From NCBI GenBank assembly GCA_045597125.1, contig JAZODR010000008.1, forward strand, positions 1 through 34,781: a stretch of DNA of 34,781 bases, in the 5' to 3' direction. The position numbers were made by a program, and so were the translations under genes. Below, in pieces: positions 7,641 through 14,120 of the stretch. A model generated the notes under the pieces. It was not told the origin of the DNA and searched no databases. It saw only the letters and a program-made list of their open reading frames with translations. The stretch is from RGIG5579 sp045597125. Its GTDB lineage: Bacteria > Bacillota > Clostridia > Oscillospirales > SIG627. Every line of letters begins with the position of its first letter. Position 1 is the first letter of the stretch.

Positions 7641-8531
7641 ATGGCAAAGAATTTGCTTATGCTTGTGAATCCCATTTCGGGTAAAACGCGTATGAAGGCG
7701 GAAATGTTGGGGATTCTCAAGGTTTTTTCCGATGCGGATATTATAACCACGGTGCACGTGACCCGTCGTCCCGGGGATGCCACCGAACAAGTGGTGAAAA
7801 TGGGCAAGAAATATGACGTGATCGTTGCCTGCGGAGGGGACGGCACGCTCAGTGAGGTGGTAACGGGAGCGCTTCGTATTCGTTACGAGGGGACTCTTGG
7901 CTTTTTGCCTGCGGGAACCACCAATGATTTTGCCAATTCCTTGGGAATTCCCAAAGGTCTTTTAAAGGCGGCAAAATTGATTGCGGAGGGTGAGGCACGG
8001 GAATTGGATTTCGGCGCGTTTAATCGTCTGCGTTATTTTGTTTACGTTGCGGCATTCGGTGCTTTTACCGATGTTTCTTATTCCACCGATCAAAAGCTGA
8101 AGAACGTATTCGGTCATGCCGCTTATGTTTCCGAGGCTATTGCCAAACTGGTGGATCTGCGTAAATACCACGTAAAGGTGAATTGCGACGGAGTTTTGTA
8201 CGAGGATGATTTTCTGTTCGGTGCCGCGGCAAACTCCCTTTCTTTGGGCGGGGTGATGAAGCTGAAACCCGACCAGGTGGATATGACCGACGGGTATCAT
8301 GAGGTGCTTTTAATCCGTAATCCCAAAACCGCAGCAGAATTTGCTCAGCTTTCCACAGAGCTTCTCAGTGGCAATTTTGAAAATAAGTCTGTTTTGCTCT
8401 TCCGCGGAAAGAAGATTACCTTTGAATGCGATGAGGAGATTCCTTGGTGCGTGGATGGAGAATTTGCCGGAAAATTTTATCAGGCAGAGGTGCAAAATCT
8501 TCATAATCGCTTACGCATTTATTTTCCTTAA
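7641..8531 (+). CDS. YegS/DgkB-type diacylglycerol (lipid) kinase
   Basis: The 296-residue protein belongs to the diacylglycerol-kinase catalytic family that phosphorylates membrane diacylglycerol or related lipids on the inner face of the membrane. It has the N-terminal Asn-Pro-Ile-Ser-Gly at 10-14, the nucleotide-binding Gly-Gly-Asp-Gly-Thr at 65-69, and Gly-Thr-Thr-Asn-Asp-Phe-Ala at 92-98. Length matches YegS/BmrU proteins. It recycles diacylglycerol released by lipoteichoic acid synthesis in other Firmicutes (known of the family, not shown here). The start has no Shine-Dalgarno sequence and lies three bases after the HPr-like stop, so translation is probably coupled. Confidence 0.92.
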   Translation: MAKNLLMLVNPISGKTRMKAEMLGILKVFSDADIITTVHVTRRPGDATEQVVKMGKKYDVIVACGGDGTLSEVVTGALRIRYEGTLGFLPAGTTNDFANSLGIPKGLLKAAKLIAEGEARELDFGAFNRLRYFVYVAAFGAFTDVSYSTDQKLKNVFGHAAYVSEAIAKLVDLRKYHVKVNCDGVLYEDDFLFGAAANSLSLGGVMKLKPDQVDMTDGYHEVLLIRNPKTAAEFAQLSTELLSGNFENKSVLLFRGKKITFECDEEIPWCVDGEFAGKFYQAEVQNLHNRLRIYFP

Positions 8532-8568
8532 AAAATCAGCCGATTCTTTCGAGAATCGGCTGATTTTT
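8531..8568. terminator. Bidirectional terminator with TTCG tetraloop
   Basis: A perfect 17-bp stem (8531-8547 with 8552-8568) closes on a TTCG loop at 8548-8551, with A/T ends on both sides giving a T-run on either strand. It serves the lipid kinase on plus and the desulfurase-like gene on minus, whose stop codon lies within it. Confidence 0.9.
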
Positions 8569-9700
8569 ATATGCTTTCCAATATATTTAGGGCGCGGTCG
8601 ATTTGGTGCAGGGTATTAAAGGGACCTACGGAAAGGCGCAGGGCTCCGTTTTCCTCTGTACCCAGAAAGCGGTGAGCAAGAGGGGCGCAATGAAAACCGC
8701 CGCGGAGCATAAGACCCTTTTCGCTCAGACGGTGTGCTGCCTCTTCCGAGGGGATGCCTTTGTGGTTGATGAGGAGAGGTCCATCCTCAAATTGCGTTTC
8801 GTAAAGAATGTATGAACTCATTTGACCAATGCCCTGTCGCAGACGCTTTTTTAAACCGCGCTCCCATGCACAAATGTTTGCAAGGCCTCTTTTTTGCAAA
8901 AAGCGCGCCCCTTCGCTCATAGAGATGATGGCGGGTACGGGAAGCGTCCCTGCTTCCAATCGCTCCGGCAGAAGGGAAGGCATTTCACGATTGAACGGGT
9001 CACCGCCGCCTCCGCGGAAAACGGCCTCGGGTAAAAGGGGGCAATTTTCCGCACATGCAAGAAAGCCGCCGCCCATAATTCCCAAAAGGCCTTTGTGACC
9101 GGGTGCGCAAAGGATATGCGCACCACTCTCTTCGAAGGTGCATCCCGCGCTGCCTACCGCCTGTGCCCCATCGGCAATGATGACTGTGCCGTAGGGAGCA
9201 AGTAGACGTGACAGGTGCTTCATGTCAAAATGGCGACCTGTTACGTTGCTTCGCATGGTTAATACCAAGAGATGGGGCGGCGGTGATAAAAGACGGTATA
9301 TGGGCAGACCGCCATTTTTCTCGGGAGATAAAATCAAAAGGCGGATGGCTCCCTCTTTTTCCAGAAAGAATAAGGGCCGCAAAACGGAATTGTGCTCGAA
9401 AACGTCTGTTACCACAAGGGGCAGTGCAACTTTTTTTCGCAAAGCGGATACGCAGCCGAAAATCGCCATATTCAGCGCGGCTGTAGCGCCGCCTGTAAAT
9501 ACCACGTTTTCGCTTTTTGCAAGGCCCAAAAGGCTGGCAATTTCTTCTCGTGCAGAAAATACTGCTTCCGCACTTTTTTTGCTAAGGTTGTGTCCGCTTC
9601 TGCCCGGATTTCCCAAGGCGGAACCAATCGCCTCCCTTGTAGCGAGGACGACATTTTGCGGCTTTGGGAAAGTTGTGGCGGCGTTATCGAGGTAGATCAT
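8567..9700 (-). CDS. Cysteine desulfurase-like class V aminotransferase
   Basis: The 377-residue PLP enzyme opens with Tyr-Leu-Asp-Asn-Ala-Ala-Thr-Thr. It has Glu-His-Asn-Ser at 102-105, Asp177 in ADGAQAVG for the PLP ring nitrogen, and the Schiff-base lysine at 203 in GHKGLLG. The C-terminal loop Arg-Gly-Gly-Phe-His-Cys-Ala-Pro contains Cys338, the candidate persulfide cysteine. These features fit the cysteine desulfurase family TIGR01977 common in Clostridia rather than IscS or SufS. No scaffold or Fe-S genes are nearby. It is 12 bases downstream of a DUF3343 gene, so a sulfur or selenium transfer role is likely, though the acceptor is unknown. Confidence 0.88.
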   Translation of the reverse strand: MIYLDNAATTFPKPQNVVLATREAIGSALGNPGRSGHNLSKKSAEAVFSAREEIASLLGLAKSENVVFTGGATAALNMAIFGCVSALRKKVALPLVVTDVFEHNSVLRPLFFLEKEGAIRLLILSPEKNGGLPIYRLLSPPPHLLVLTMRSNVTGRHFDMKHLSRLLAPYGTVIIADGAQAVGSAGCTFEESGAHILCAPGHKGLLGIMGGGFLACAENCPLLPEAVFRGGGGDPFNREMPSLLPERLEAGTLPVPAIISMSEGARFLQKRGLANICAWERGLKKRLRQGIGQMSSYILYETQFEDGPLLINHKGIPSEEAAHRLSEKGLMLRGGFHCAPLAHRFLGTEENGALRLSVGPFNTLHQIDRALNILESI

Positions 9701-9712
9701 AAGAATTTCTCC

Positions 9713-9910
9713 TTACAGGCTGAAAATCACGCCTTGTTCTTCCAGAATGTGTTGTATTTCCTCGGGACTTTGGGCATATACCTCCAGTCCGTAGGAGCAA
9801 CCGCGAGACCCTTGACGGGTCAATCTTGCGCGAAAACCCCTTTGCTCCAGAAGACGACTTGCCTTCTGGGCATAGGTGATGGACGGAAATCGGATGATAA
9901 AGGTTTGCAT
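9713..9910 (-). CDS. DUF3343 putative Se/S carrier-like small protein
   Basis: The 65-residue protein fits DUF3343: an N-terminal strand Phe-Ile-Ile-Arg-Phe, a helix containing Ala-Ser-Arg-Leu-Leu, and the conserved Gly-Cys-Ser-Tyr-Gly-Leu-Glu-Val with Cys38 as the only cysteine. Pfam describes this family as a putative Se/S carrier because of its pairing with desulfurases and selenium genes. GAGAGG lies six bases before the ATG. It heads a two-gene minus-strand unit with the desulfurase-like enzyme, which suggests Cys38 receives a persulfide from it. That is inference. Confidence 0.85.
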   Translation of the reverse strand: MQTFIIRFPSITYAQKASRLLEQRGFRARLTRQGSRGCSYGLEVYAQSPEEIQHILEEQGVIFSL

Positions 9911-10051
9911 GGCATACCTCTCTGAAGAATCTCCTCCCCCTGCTTTTATTTTATGCGTAGTGGTTAGGGGTGTTCCGCTGCCTTGTTTAAGGAAATGGGC
10001 TTTTTAGGAATAATGCCGAAAAAAAGTATGAAAAAATAGGGAGTTTTCCTC

Positions 10052-10080
10052 TTTACAGATGATAATTGCTGTGTTAAAAT
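10052..10080 (+). promoter_or_regulatory. SigA-type promoter for the SGNH-like lipoprotein
   Basis: TTTACA at 10052-10057, a 17-base spacer and TAAAAT at 10075-10080. It lies 65 bases before the ATG at 10146. Confidence 0.65.
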
Positions 10081-10145
10081 AGAATGAGAATAGTATAAGG
10101 GCATATGCTCCGAATGCTTTATTCGTTTTTGAAAGGAGATAATCC

Positions 10146-11330
10146 ATGAAAATTACCAGAATCCTTCTTGCGGCACTTCTTATAATCGGGATGTTGCTGC
10201 CTTTGGTAGCCTGTTCTTCCGATCCTATGCCTACAGAGACTGTTGAGGAAACTGTTACTGCGGAAGAAACGGGCGAGAAAAATGCCGAGCAGGGGGAAAA
10301 TGTCAATCTGAATGAGTTTAAGATTGGCCAGATCAGAGACTCTATTAAGATTCTCGGTGAAAGATCCGGTTACAACAAGGACGATGAACTGATTGCCGAA
10401 TGGAGCGGTTCCGGCTTTGAAATGCGCGTGAATATTGCCGAGGGTGGCTCTGATCTTCGTGTTGGTTTTCGTTGCAACTATGCGGCTCGCTGGAAGGTAT
10501 TTGTTGACGGTGAGCAGTTTGGAGACAGAGTTGCTACCTCTACCGGTAACAGAAAGCAGATTCTTGCAACCGGTATCCCTGCAGGGGAACATATCATTTC
10601 CGTGGTAAAGGATACTCAGCCCGCAACCAACCGAAATAACTACAATAGCATTCTTTCCGTCGCTTTTAATGGTGACCTTTTGGATGCGCCTGCTGATAAT
10701 GAGCTTTACCTTGAGTTCATCGGTGATGGTTACATGGTAGGTTTTGGTGCACTGGGCAAGGGTTCTTCTTCCTCTGCTACTAAGATTGTAGATGAAACCA
10801 GTGTTACTTCCGCTTTGCCTTATTTGACGGCAAAAGCATTAAATGCAGACTATAGCATCGTAGCACGTAGCCAGATCGGTTTTGCTACGAAGGCAGGTTC
10901 ATTTAATCTTCCTTCTTTGTATGACAACCGTTATGCATACAGAGAATTGGATACCCGTTACAAGCCTGATCGTAAGCCTGATGCCATTATTATTCATGCC
11001 GGAATGGATGATTCTTTGTCTAGTCTTCCCATGGGTGAGTATATTGTGAAGTGCAAGAATTTTACCGAGGATGTTCGCGATTACTATAAGGATCAGAGTA
11101 TTCCTGTTATCTGGGTTTACAATACCTTGTATCATACGATCAGAGCAGGTGAGATTGAGGCTTTGATAGAGCATATGGGAGGCGCATCTGCCAATGTGTA
11201 TGCGCTGAAATTGGCTCATGGAGCCAATGGCTCCGGCACCAGCGATACCGGCCGTTATCCCAGCGCGGAAGATCATCAGAAGAGTGCTGATATTTTGGTC
11301 CCTTATCTGAAGCAGTTACTGGGTAAATAA
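10146..11330 (+). CDS. Lipoprotein with CE2-like N-domain and degenerate SGNH hydrolase domain
   Basis: This 394-residue exported protein has a signal ending Leu-Val-Ala-Cys (Cys23), an acidic linker to about residue 52, a beta-rich domain (about 58-180) like the jelly-roll domain of carbohydrate esterase family 2, and an SGNH-like domain (about 187-394). In active relatives block I reads Gly-Asp-Ser; here it is Gly193-Asp194-Gly195, so the nucleophile is missing. Block III is HAGMDD (284-289) where Gly-x-Asn-Asp is usual, and the usual His-Pro near the end is Tyr371-Pro372. The fold is likely kept but esterase activity lost. GAAAGGAG precedes the ATG. It may bind cell-surface glycans; that is inference. 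Confidence 0.78.
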   Translation: MKITRILLAALLIIGMLLPLVACSSDPMPTETVEETVTAEETGEKNAEQGENVNLNEFKIGQIRDSIKILGERSGYNKDDELIAEWSGSGFEMRVNIAEGGSDLRVGFRCNYAARWKVFVDGEQFGDRVATSTGNRKQILATGIPAGEHIISVVKDTQPATNRNNYNSILSVAFNGDLLDAPADNELYLEFIGDGYMVGFGALGKGSSSSATKIVDETSVTSALPYLTAKALNADYSIVARSQIGFATKAGSFNLPSLYDNRYAYRELDTRYKPDRKPDAIIIHAGMDDSLSSLPMGEYIVKCKNFTEDVRDYYKDQSIPVIWVYNTLYHTIRAGEIEALIEHMGGASANVYALKLAHGANGSGTSDTGRYPSAEDHQKSADILVPYLKQLLGK

Positions 11331-11342
11331 GTTTTTGTGTGG

Positions 11343-11375
11343 AAAGGAGATCGTTTTACGGTCTCCTTTTTCTTT
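11343..11375 (+). terminator. Terminator after the SGNH-like lipoprotein
   Basis: An 8-bp stem with one G-T pair (11346-11353 with 11359-11366), extended by AAA/TTT pairing, closes on a short T/A loop and is followed by TTTTTCTTT. The next gene starts 16 bases later with its own SD, so some read-through or a separate promoter is possible. Confidence 0.7.
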
Positions 11376-11390
11376 GCGTGAGGTGTAAAT

Positions 11391-11948
11391 ATGAAAAGAT
11401 TTTTTTCTTTTATTTTGGCTTGTTTGATGCTGTTTTCTTTGGTTTCTTGCGGTGGCAAAACTTCCCGCGGATCCATCAGCGGCGATACTTATAAGAATGA
11501 TGTGGGAATTCAATTTACGAAGCCGGATGGTTGGGAATTTCTTAAGGATGATGAATTGGCCATTGTAATGAATACCGGCGGCAAGAGTTTTTCGGAGCAA
11601 CTGGAAAACGGTGTTGCTTATGATGCGGTAGCCAAGGATTCCAAGACCGGTAATATGGCGATTTTTTCTTTTGTAAATTCAAAAGATATTACCATTGAGG
11701 AATACGGCGAAGAAATGAAGAAGCAGTTGAAGCAGAAAAACCCCGCCTCAACTGTTACTCTTAGCGATGTAGAAGTGGTTGAATTTGACGGGGAAGAATT
11801 TAGCCGTATCGTAACGGGTGTTACCGAGAATAAGGTTACTATCCGTCGCGTTACTTTCCTGAAAGATGTGGGCGGTGTGCTGTTCTCCGCGCAGGTAGTG
11901 CTTTCGGATAACACTTCTGTTTCTGATGTAGAGGCAATGTTTCAATAA
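11391..11948 (+). CDS. Small lipoprotein of unknown function
   Basis: The 185-residue product has a lipoprotein signal with lipobox Leu-Val-Ser-Cys (Cys20) followed by Gly-Gly-Lys-Thr-Ser. The mature part starts with a strand pair containing Gly-Ile-Gln-Phe-Thr-Lys-Pro-Asp-Gly-Trp and continues as alternating strands and a helix (about 100-118), giving a compact alpha/beta fold like PsbP/Mog1-type or DcrB-like lipoproteins; that fold is only a guess. There are no cysteines besides the lipid anchor. GAGGTG lies about six bases before the ATG. It follows the SGNH-like lipoprotein and precedes dusB by only eight bases, so it may share a transcript with dusB. Confidence 0.8.
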   Translation: MKRFFSFILACLMLFSLVSCGGKTSRGSISGDTYKNDVGIQFTKPDGWEFLKDDELAIVMNTGGKSFSEQLENGVAYDAVAKDSKTGNMAIFSFVNSKDITIEEYGEEMKKQLKQKNPASTVTLSDVEVVEFDGEEFSRIVTGVTENKVTIRRVTFLKDVGGVLFSAQVVLSDNTSVSDVEAMFQ

Positions 11949-11956
11949 AGTTATAT

Positions 11957-12889
11957 ATGGGAAATAATATGATACTCGCTCTTGCGCCCATGGCAGGCGC
12001 AGGGGACAGAGCTTTTCGGGAAACCTGTGCCCTGTTCGGGGTGGATTTGTTTTGCACGGAGATGATTTCCGCCAAGGCAGTCCATTTCGGGGATAAAAAG
12101 ACTGCTGCTTTGGCGGAAACAGGGGCAGAGGAAAGACCCATTGCCATACAACTGTTCGGCTCCGATCCCGAAATTTTAGGGGAGGCGGCGATGAAATTGG
12201 GAACGAAGGATCGCTGTGATCGCATTGATCTCAATTTCGGTTGCCCTGTTCCAAAGATTGTGAATAACGGAGACGGCAGTGCTTTGATGAAAAATCCTCT
12301 TTTGTGCTATGAGATTACGCGGGCGGTGGTGGAGGCATCTGCACTCCCCGTAACGGTAAAGCTTCGCGCAGGCTGGGATGGGGAAGAGCTCAATGCTCCC
12401 CAGGTAGCCGCTCTTTGCGAAAAAGCAGGTGCGGCAGGAATTGCCGTTCACGGTAGAACGCGGGTAGATTTCTATCGAGACGGAACGATGCGTCCCGAGG
12501 TGATTCGTGCTGTGAAAGAGGCGGTATCCGTCCCTGTTCTTGCCAATGGTGACGTGACGGATGGAGAAAGTGCTTTGCGCCTTTTGGAGGCAACGAAATG
12601 TGATGGTCTGATGATCGGTCGGGGTGCGGTTGGTTCTCCTTGGGTATTTGCTGAGGTGCGCGCGGCTCTGCAGGGCAAAGGGATGCCTGAAATTGATCGC
12701 AGAAGTGTTATTCTTCATCATATTAATCTTGCATTCCGTTATAAGCCCGAAGTTGCGGGGCGGGAGCTTCGCACCCATATGGCTCATTATATGAAAGGGT
12801 TTCGCGGTGCGGCATCTCTCCGTGATCGGGTAAGTCATGCGGAAACGAAAGAGGATTATATCAATTTGGTGAACCAGTTTTTGCTTTGA
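11957..12889 (+). CDS. dusB: tRNA-dihydrouridine synthase, DusB type
   Basis: The 310-residue flavoenzyme reduces uridine to dihydrouridine in tRNA with NAD(P)H. The barrel begins with Leu-Ala-Pro-Met-Ala-Gly. The catalytic cysteine is Cys96 in NFGCPVPK, followed by the NNGDGSALM stretch of DusB proteins; VHGRTR and the FMN phosphate motif GLMIGRGAVGSPW also match. A C-terminal helical domain is present. SD signals are weak before both candidate starts (11957 and 11969); I keep the first because family members need residues before the barrel. It lies eight bases after the lipoprotein gene and ends at a terminator. Confidence 0.93.
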   Translation: MGNNMILALAPMAGAGDRAFRETCALFGVDLFCTEMISAKAVHFGDKKTAALAETGAEERPIAIQLFGSDPEILGEAAMKLGTKDRCDRIDLNFGCPVPKIVNNGDGSALMKNPLLCYEITRAVVEASALPVTVKLRAGWDGEELNAPQVAALCEKAGAAGIAVHGRTRVDFYRDGTMRPEVIRAVKEAVSVPVLANGDVTDGESALRLLEATKCDGLMIGRGAVGSPWVFAEVRAALQGKGMPEIDRRSVILHHINLAFRYKPEVAGRELRTHMAHYMKGFRGAASLRDRVSHAETKEDYINLVNQFLL

Positions 12890-12890
12890 A

Positions 12891-12921
12891 AAAAGCACTT
12901 GCAGAATTTGCAAGTGCTTTT
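12891..12921. terminator. Bidirectional terminator between dusB and dnaJ
   Basis: A perfect 13-bp stem (12891-12903 with 12909-12921) closes on a GAATT loop. Its outer AAAA/TTTT pairs give a T-run on both strands. It separates two convergent genes. Confidence 0.88.
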
Positions 12922-12924
12922 GTT

Positions 12925-14052
12925 TTACTTAAACAGATTTTTTAGTTTTTCGCCGAAGGATTGCTTGTCGGAGAGGTTGGTGGAGTTGCAACTGGCATCG
13001 AATTCCTTCAGCAATTCTTTCTGCTTGGAGGAAAGGTTTTTCGGTACTTCGATTTGCACGGTGAAATAGAGATTGCCACGACGGGAAGTGCGGATGATTT
13101 GCACACCGCGGCTTTTTAGGGTAAATTGGGTACCGGTCTGGGTTCCTTCGGGAATCTTGAAGCTTTCTTTTCCCTCCAATGTGGGAATCTGGATTTCAGC
13201 TCCCAGAGTCGCTTCTGCAAAAGAGATGGGTACCTCGCAGTAAATATCGTAACCTTTCCTAACAAATACCGGGTGACGGCGAATGTTAATTTCTACGATC
13301 AGATCACCGTTTTCCCCGCCGCGTCTGCCTGCGTGACCCTGTCCGCGGAGCAGGATGCGTTCTCCGTCGCCGATTCCTGCGGGAATGGTGGCATCAAACT
13401 TCTTATTTTTGCGTTCTACACCGCTTCCGCGACAGGTTTTACAAGGATTTTTCACAATCTTGCCTGTGCCGCCGCAAACGTCGCATGGACGGGTGGTCTG
13501 AATCGTGCCCAGCATGGTGCGCTGCTGAACGCGAATTTGACCTGAGCCGCCGCATCGGGAACAGGTTTCGGGATGGGTGCCCGGTTCCGCACCGCTTCCG
13601 GAACAGTCGGAACAAGTTTCGGTGCGGGGGAATGTAATGGTCTTTTTGCAACCGAAAGCGGCTTCTTCAAAGTCGATTACCAGACGGGTGAGAACGTCAT
13701 CTCCCCGAATGGGTCCGTTTCGACTGCTTCTTGTGCCGCCGCCGAAGAAGGAGGAAAAAATATCTCCCATATCAAAGTCCATGCCGCCAAAACCGCCGAA
13801 ACCGCCGCCTGCACCGAAATTGGGATCTACTCCTGCGTGACCAAATTGGTCGTAGCGGCTTTTTTTCTCTGCATCGGAAAGAACGGAATAAGCTTCGTTA
13901 ACTTCTTTAAATTTTACTTCGGCATCTTTATCACCCGGATTCATGTCGGGGTGATATTTTTTCGCAAGTTTGCGATATGCCTTTTTGATTTCATCGTCAC
14001 CGGCGCTTTTGGAAAGCCCCAGCACCTCGTAATAATCTCTTTTTTCAGCCAT
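12925..14052 (-). CDS. dnaJ: Chaperone protein DnaJ
   Basis: The 375-residue Hsp40 co-chaperone delivers clients to DnaK and stimulates its ATPase. It has the J domain with His-Pro-Asp in KKYHPDMNP, a Gly/Phe-rich linker (GGGFGGFGGMDFDMG), and a zinc domain with all four CxxCxGxG repeats (CSDCSGSG, CSRCGGSG, CDVCGGTG, CKTCRGSG). Two C-terminal substrate-binding domains follow. The ATG at 14052 is preferred over the TTG at 14070, with AAAGG seven bases before it. Last gene of the hrcA operon; a hairpin separates it from dnaK. Confidence 0.97.
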   Translation of the reverse strand: MAEKRDYYEVLGLSKSAGDDEIKKAYRKLAKKYHPDMNPGDKDAEVKFKEVNEAYSVLSDAEKKSRYDQFGHAGVDPNFGAGGGFGGFGGMDFDMGDIFSSFFGGGTRSSRNGPIRGDDVLTRLVIDFEEAAFGCKKTITFPRTETCSDCSGSGAEPGTHPETCSRCGGSGQIRVQQRTMLGTIQTTRPCDVCGGTGKIVKNPCKTCRGSGVERKNKKFDATIPAGIGDGERILLRGQGHAGRRGGENGDLIVEINIRRHPVFVRKGYDIYCEVPISFAEATLGAEIQIPTLEGKESFKIPEGTQTGTQFTLKSRGVQIIRTSRRGNLYFTVQIEVPKNLSSKQKELLKEFDASCNSTNLSDKQSFGEKLKNLFK

Positions 14053-14077
14053 GCTTTTGCCTTTTCTCAATATGATA

Positions 14078-14110
14078 CCGTTCCCCCGAGACTTGCTCGG
14101 GGGAGAACGG
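14078..14110 (-). other. Intergenic hairpin between dnaK and dnaJ
   Basis: A strong GC-rich stem (14078-14090 with 14096-14110, one 2-base bulge, loop ACTTG) lies in the 68-base dnaK-dnaJ gap. In the direction of transcription it is followed by TATCATATT, not a T-run, so it is not a typical terminator for dnaK. It could stabilise the dnaK 3' end, mark a processing site or partly slow read-through into dnaJ. On the plus strand it is followed by CATTTGTTTTTT, but no plus-strand gene precedes it. Confidence 0.65.
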
Positions 14111-14120
14111 CATTTGTTTT

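Noticed and set aside
7389..7790. 133-codon minus-strand frame over the HPr-like gene
   Set aside because: It opposes a gene with a consensus promoter and SD and has no features of its own.
14078..14120. Intrinsic terminator for dnaK
   Set aside because: The T-run is on the wrong side for minus-strand transcription; I list the structure as a hairpin only.
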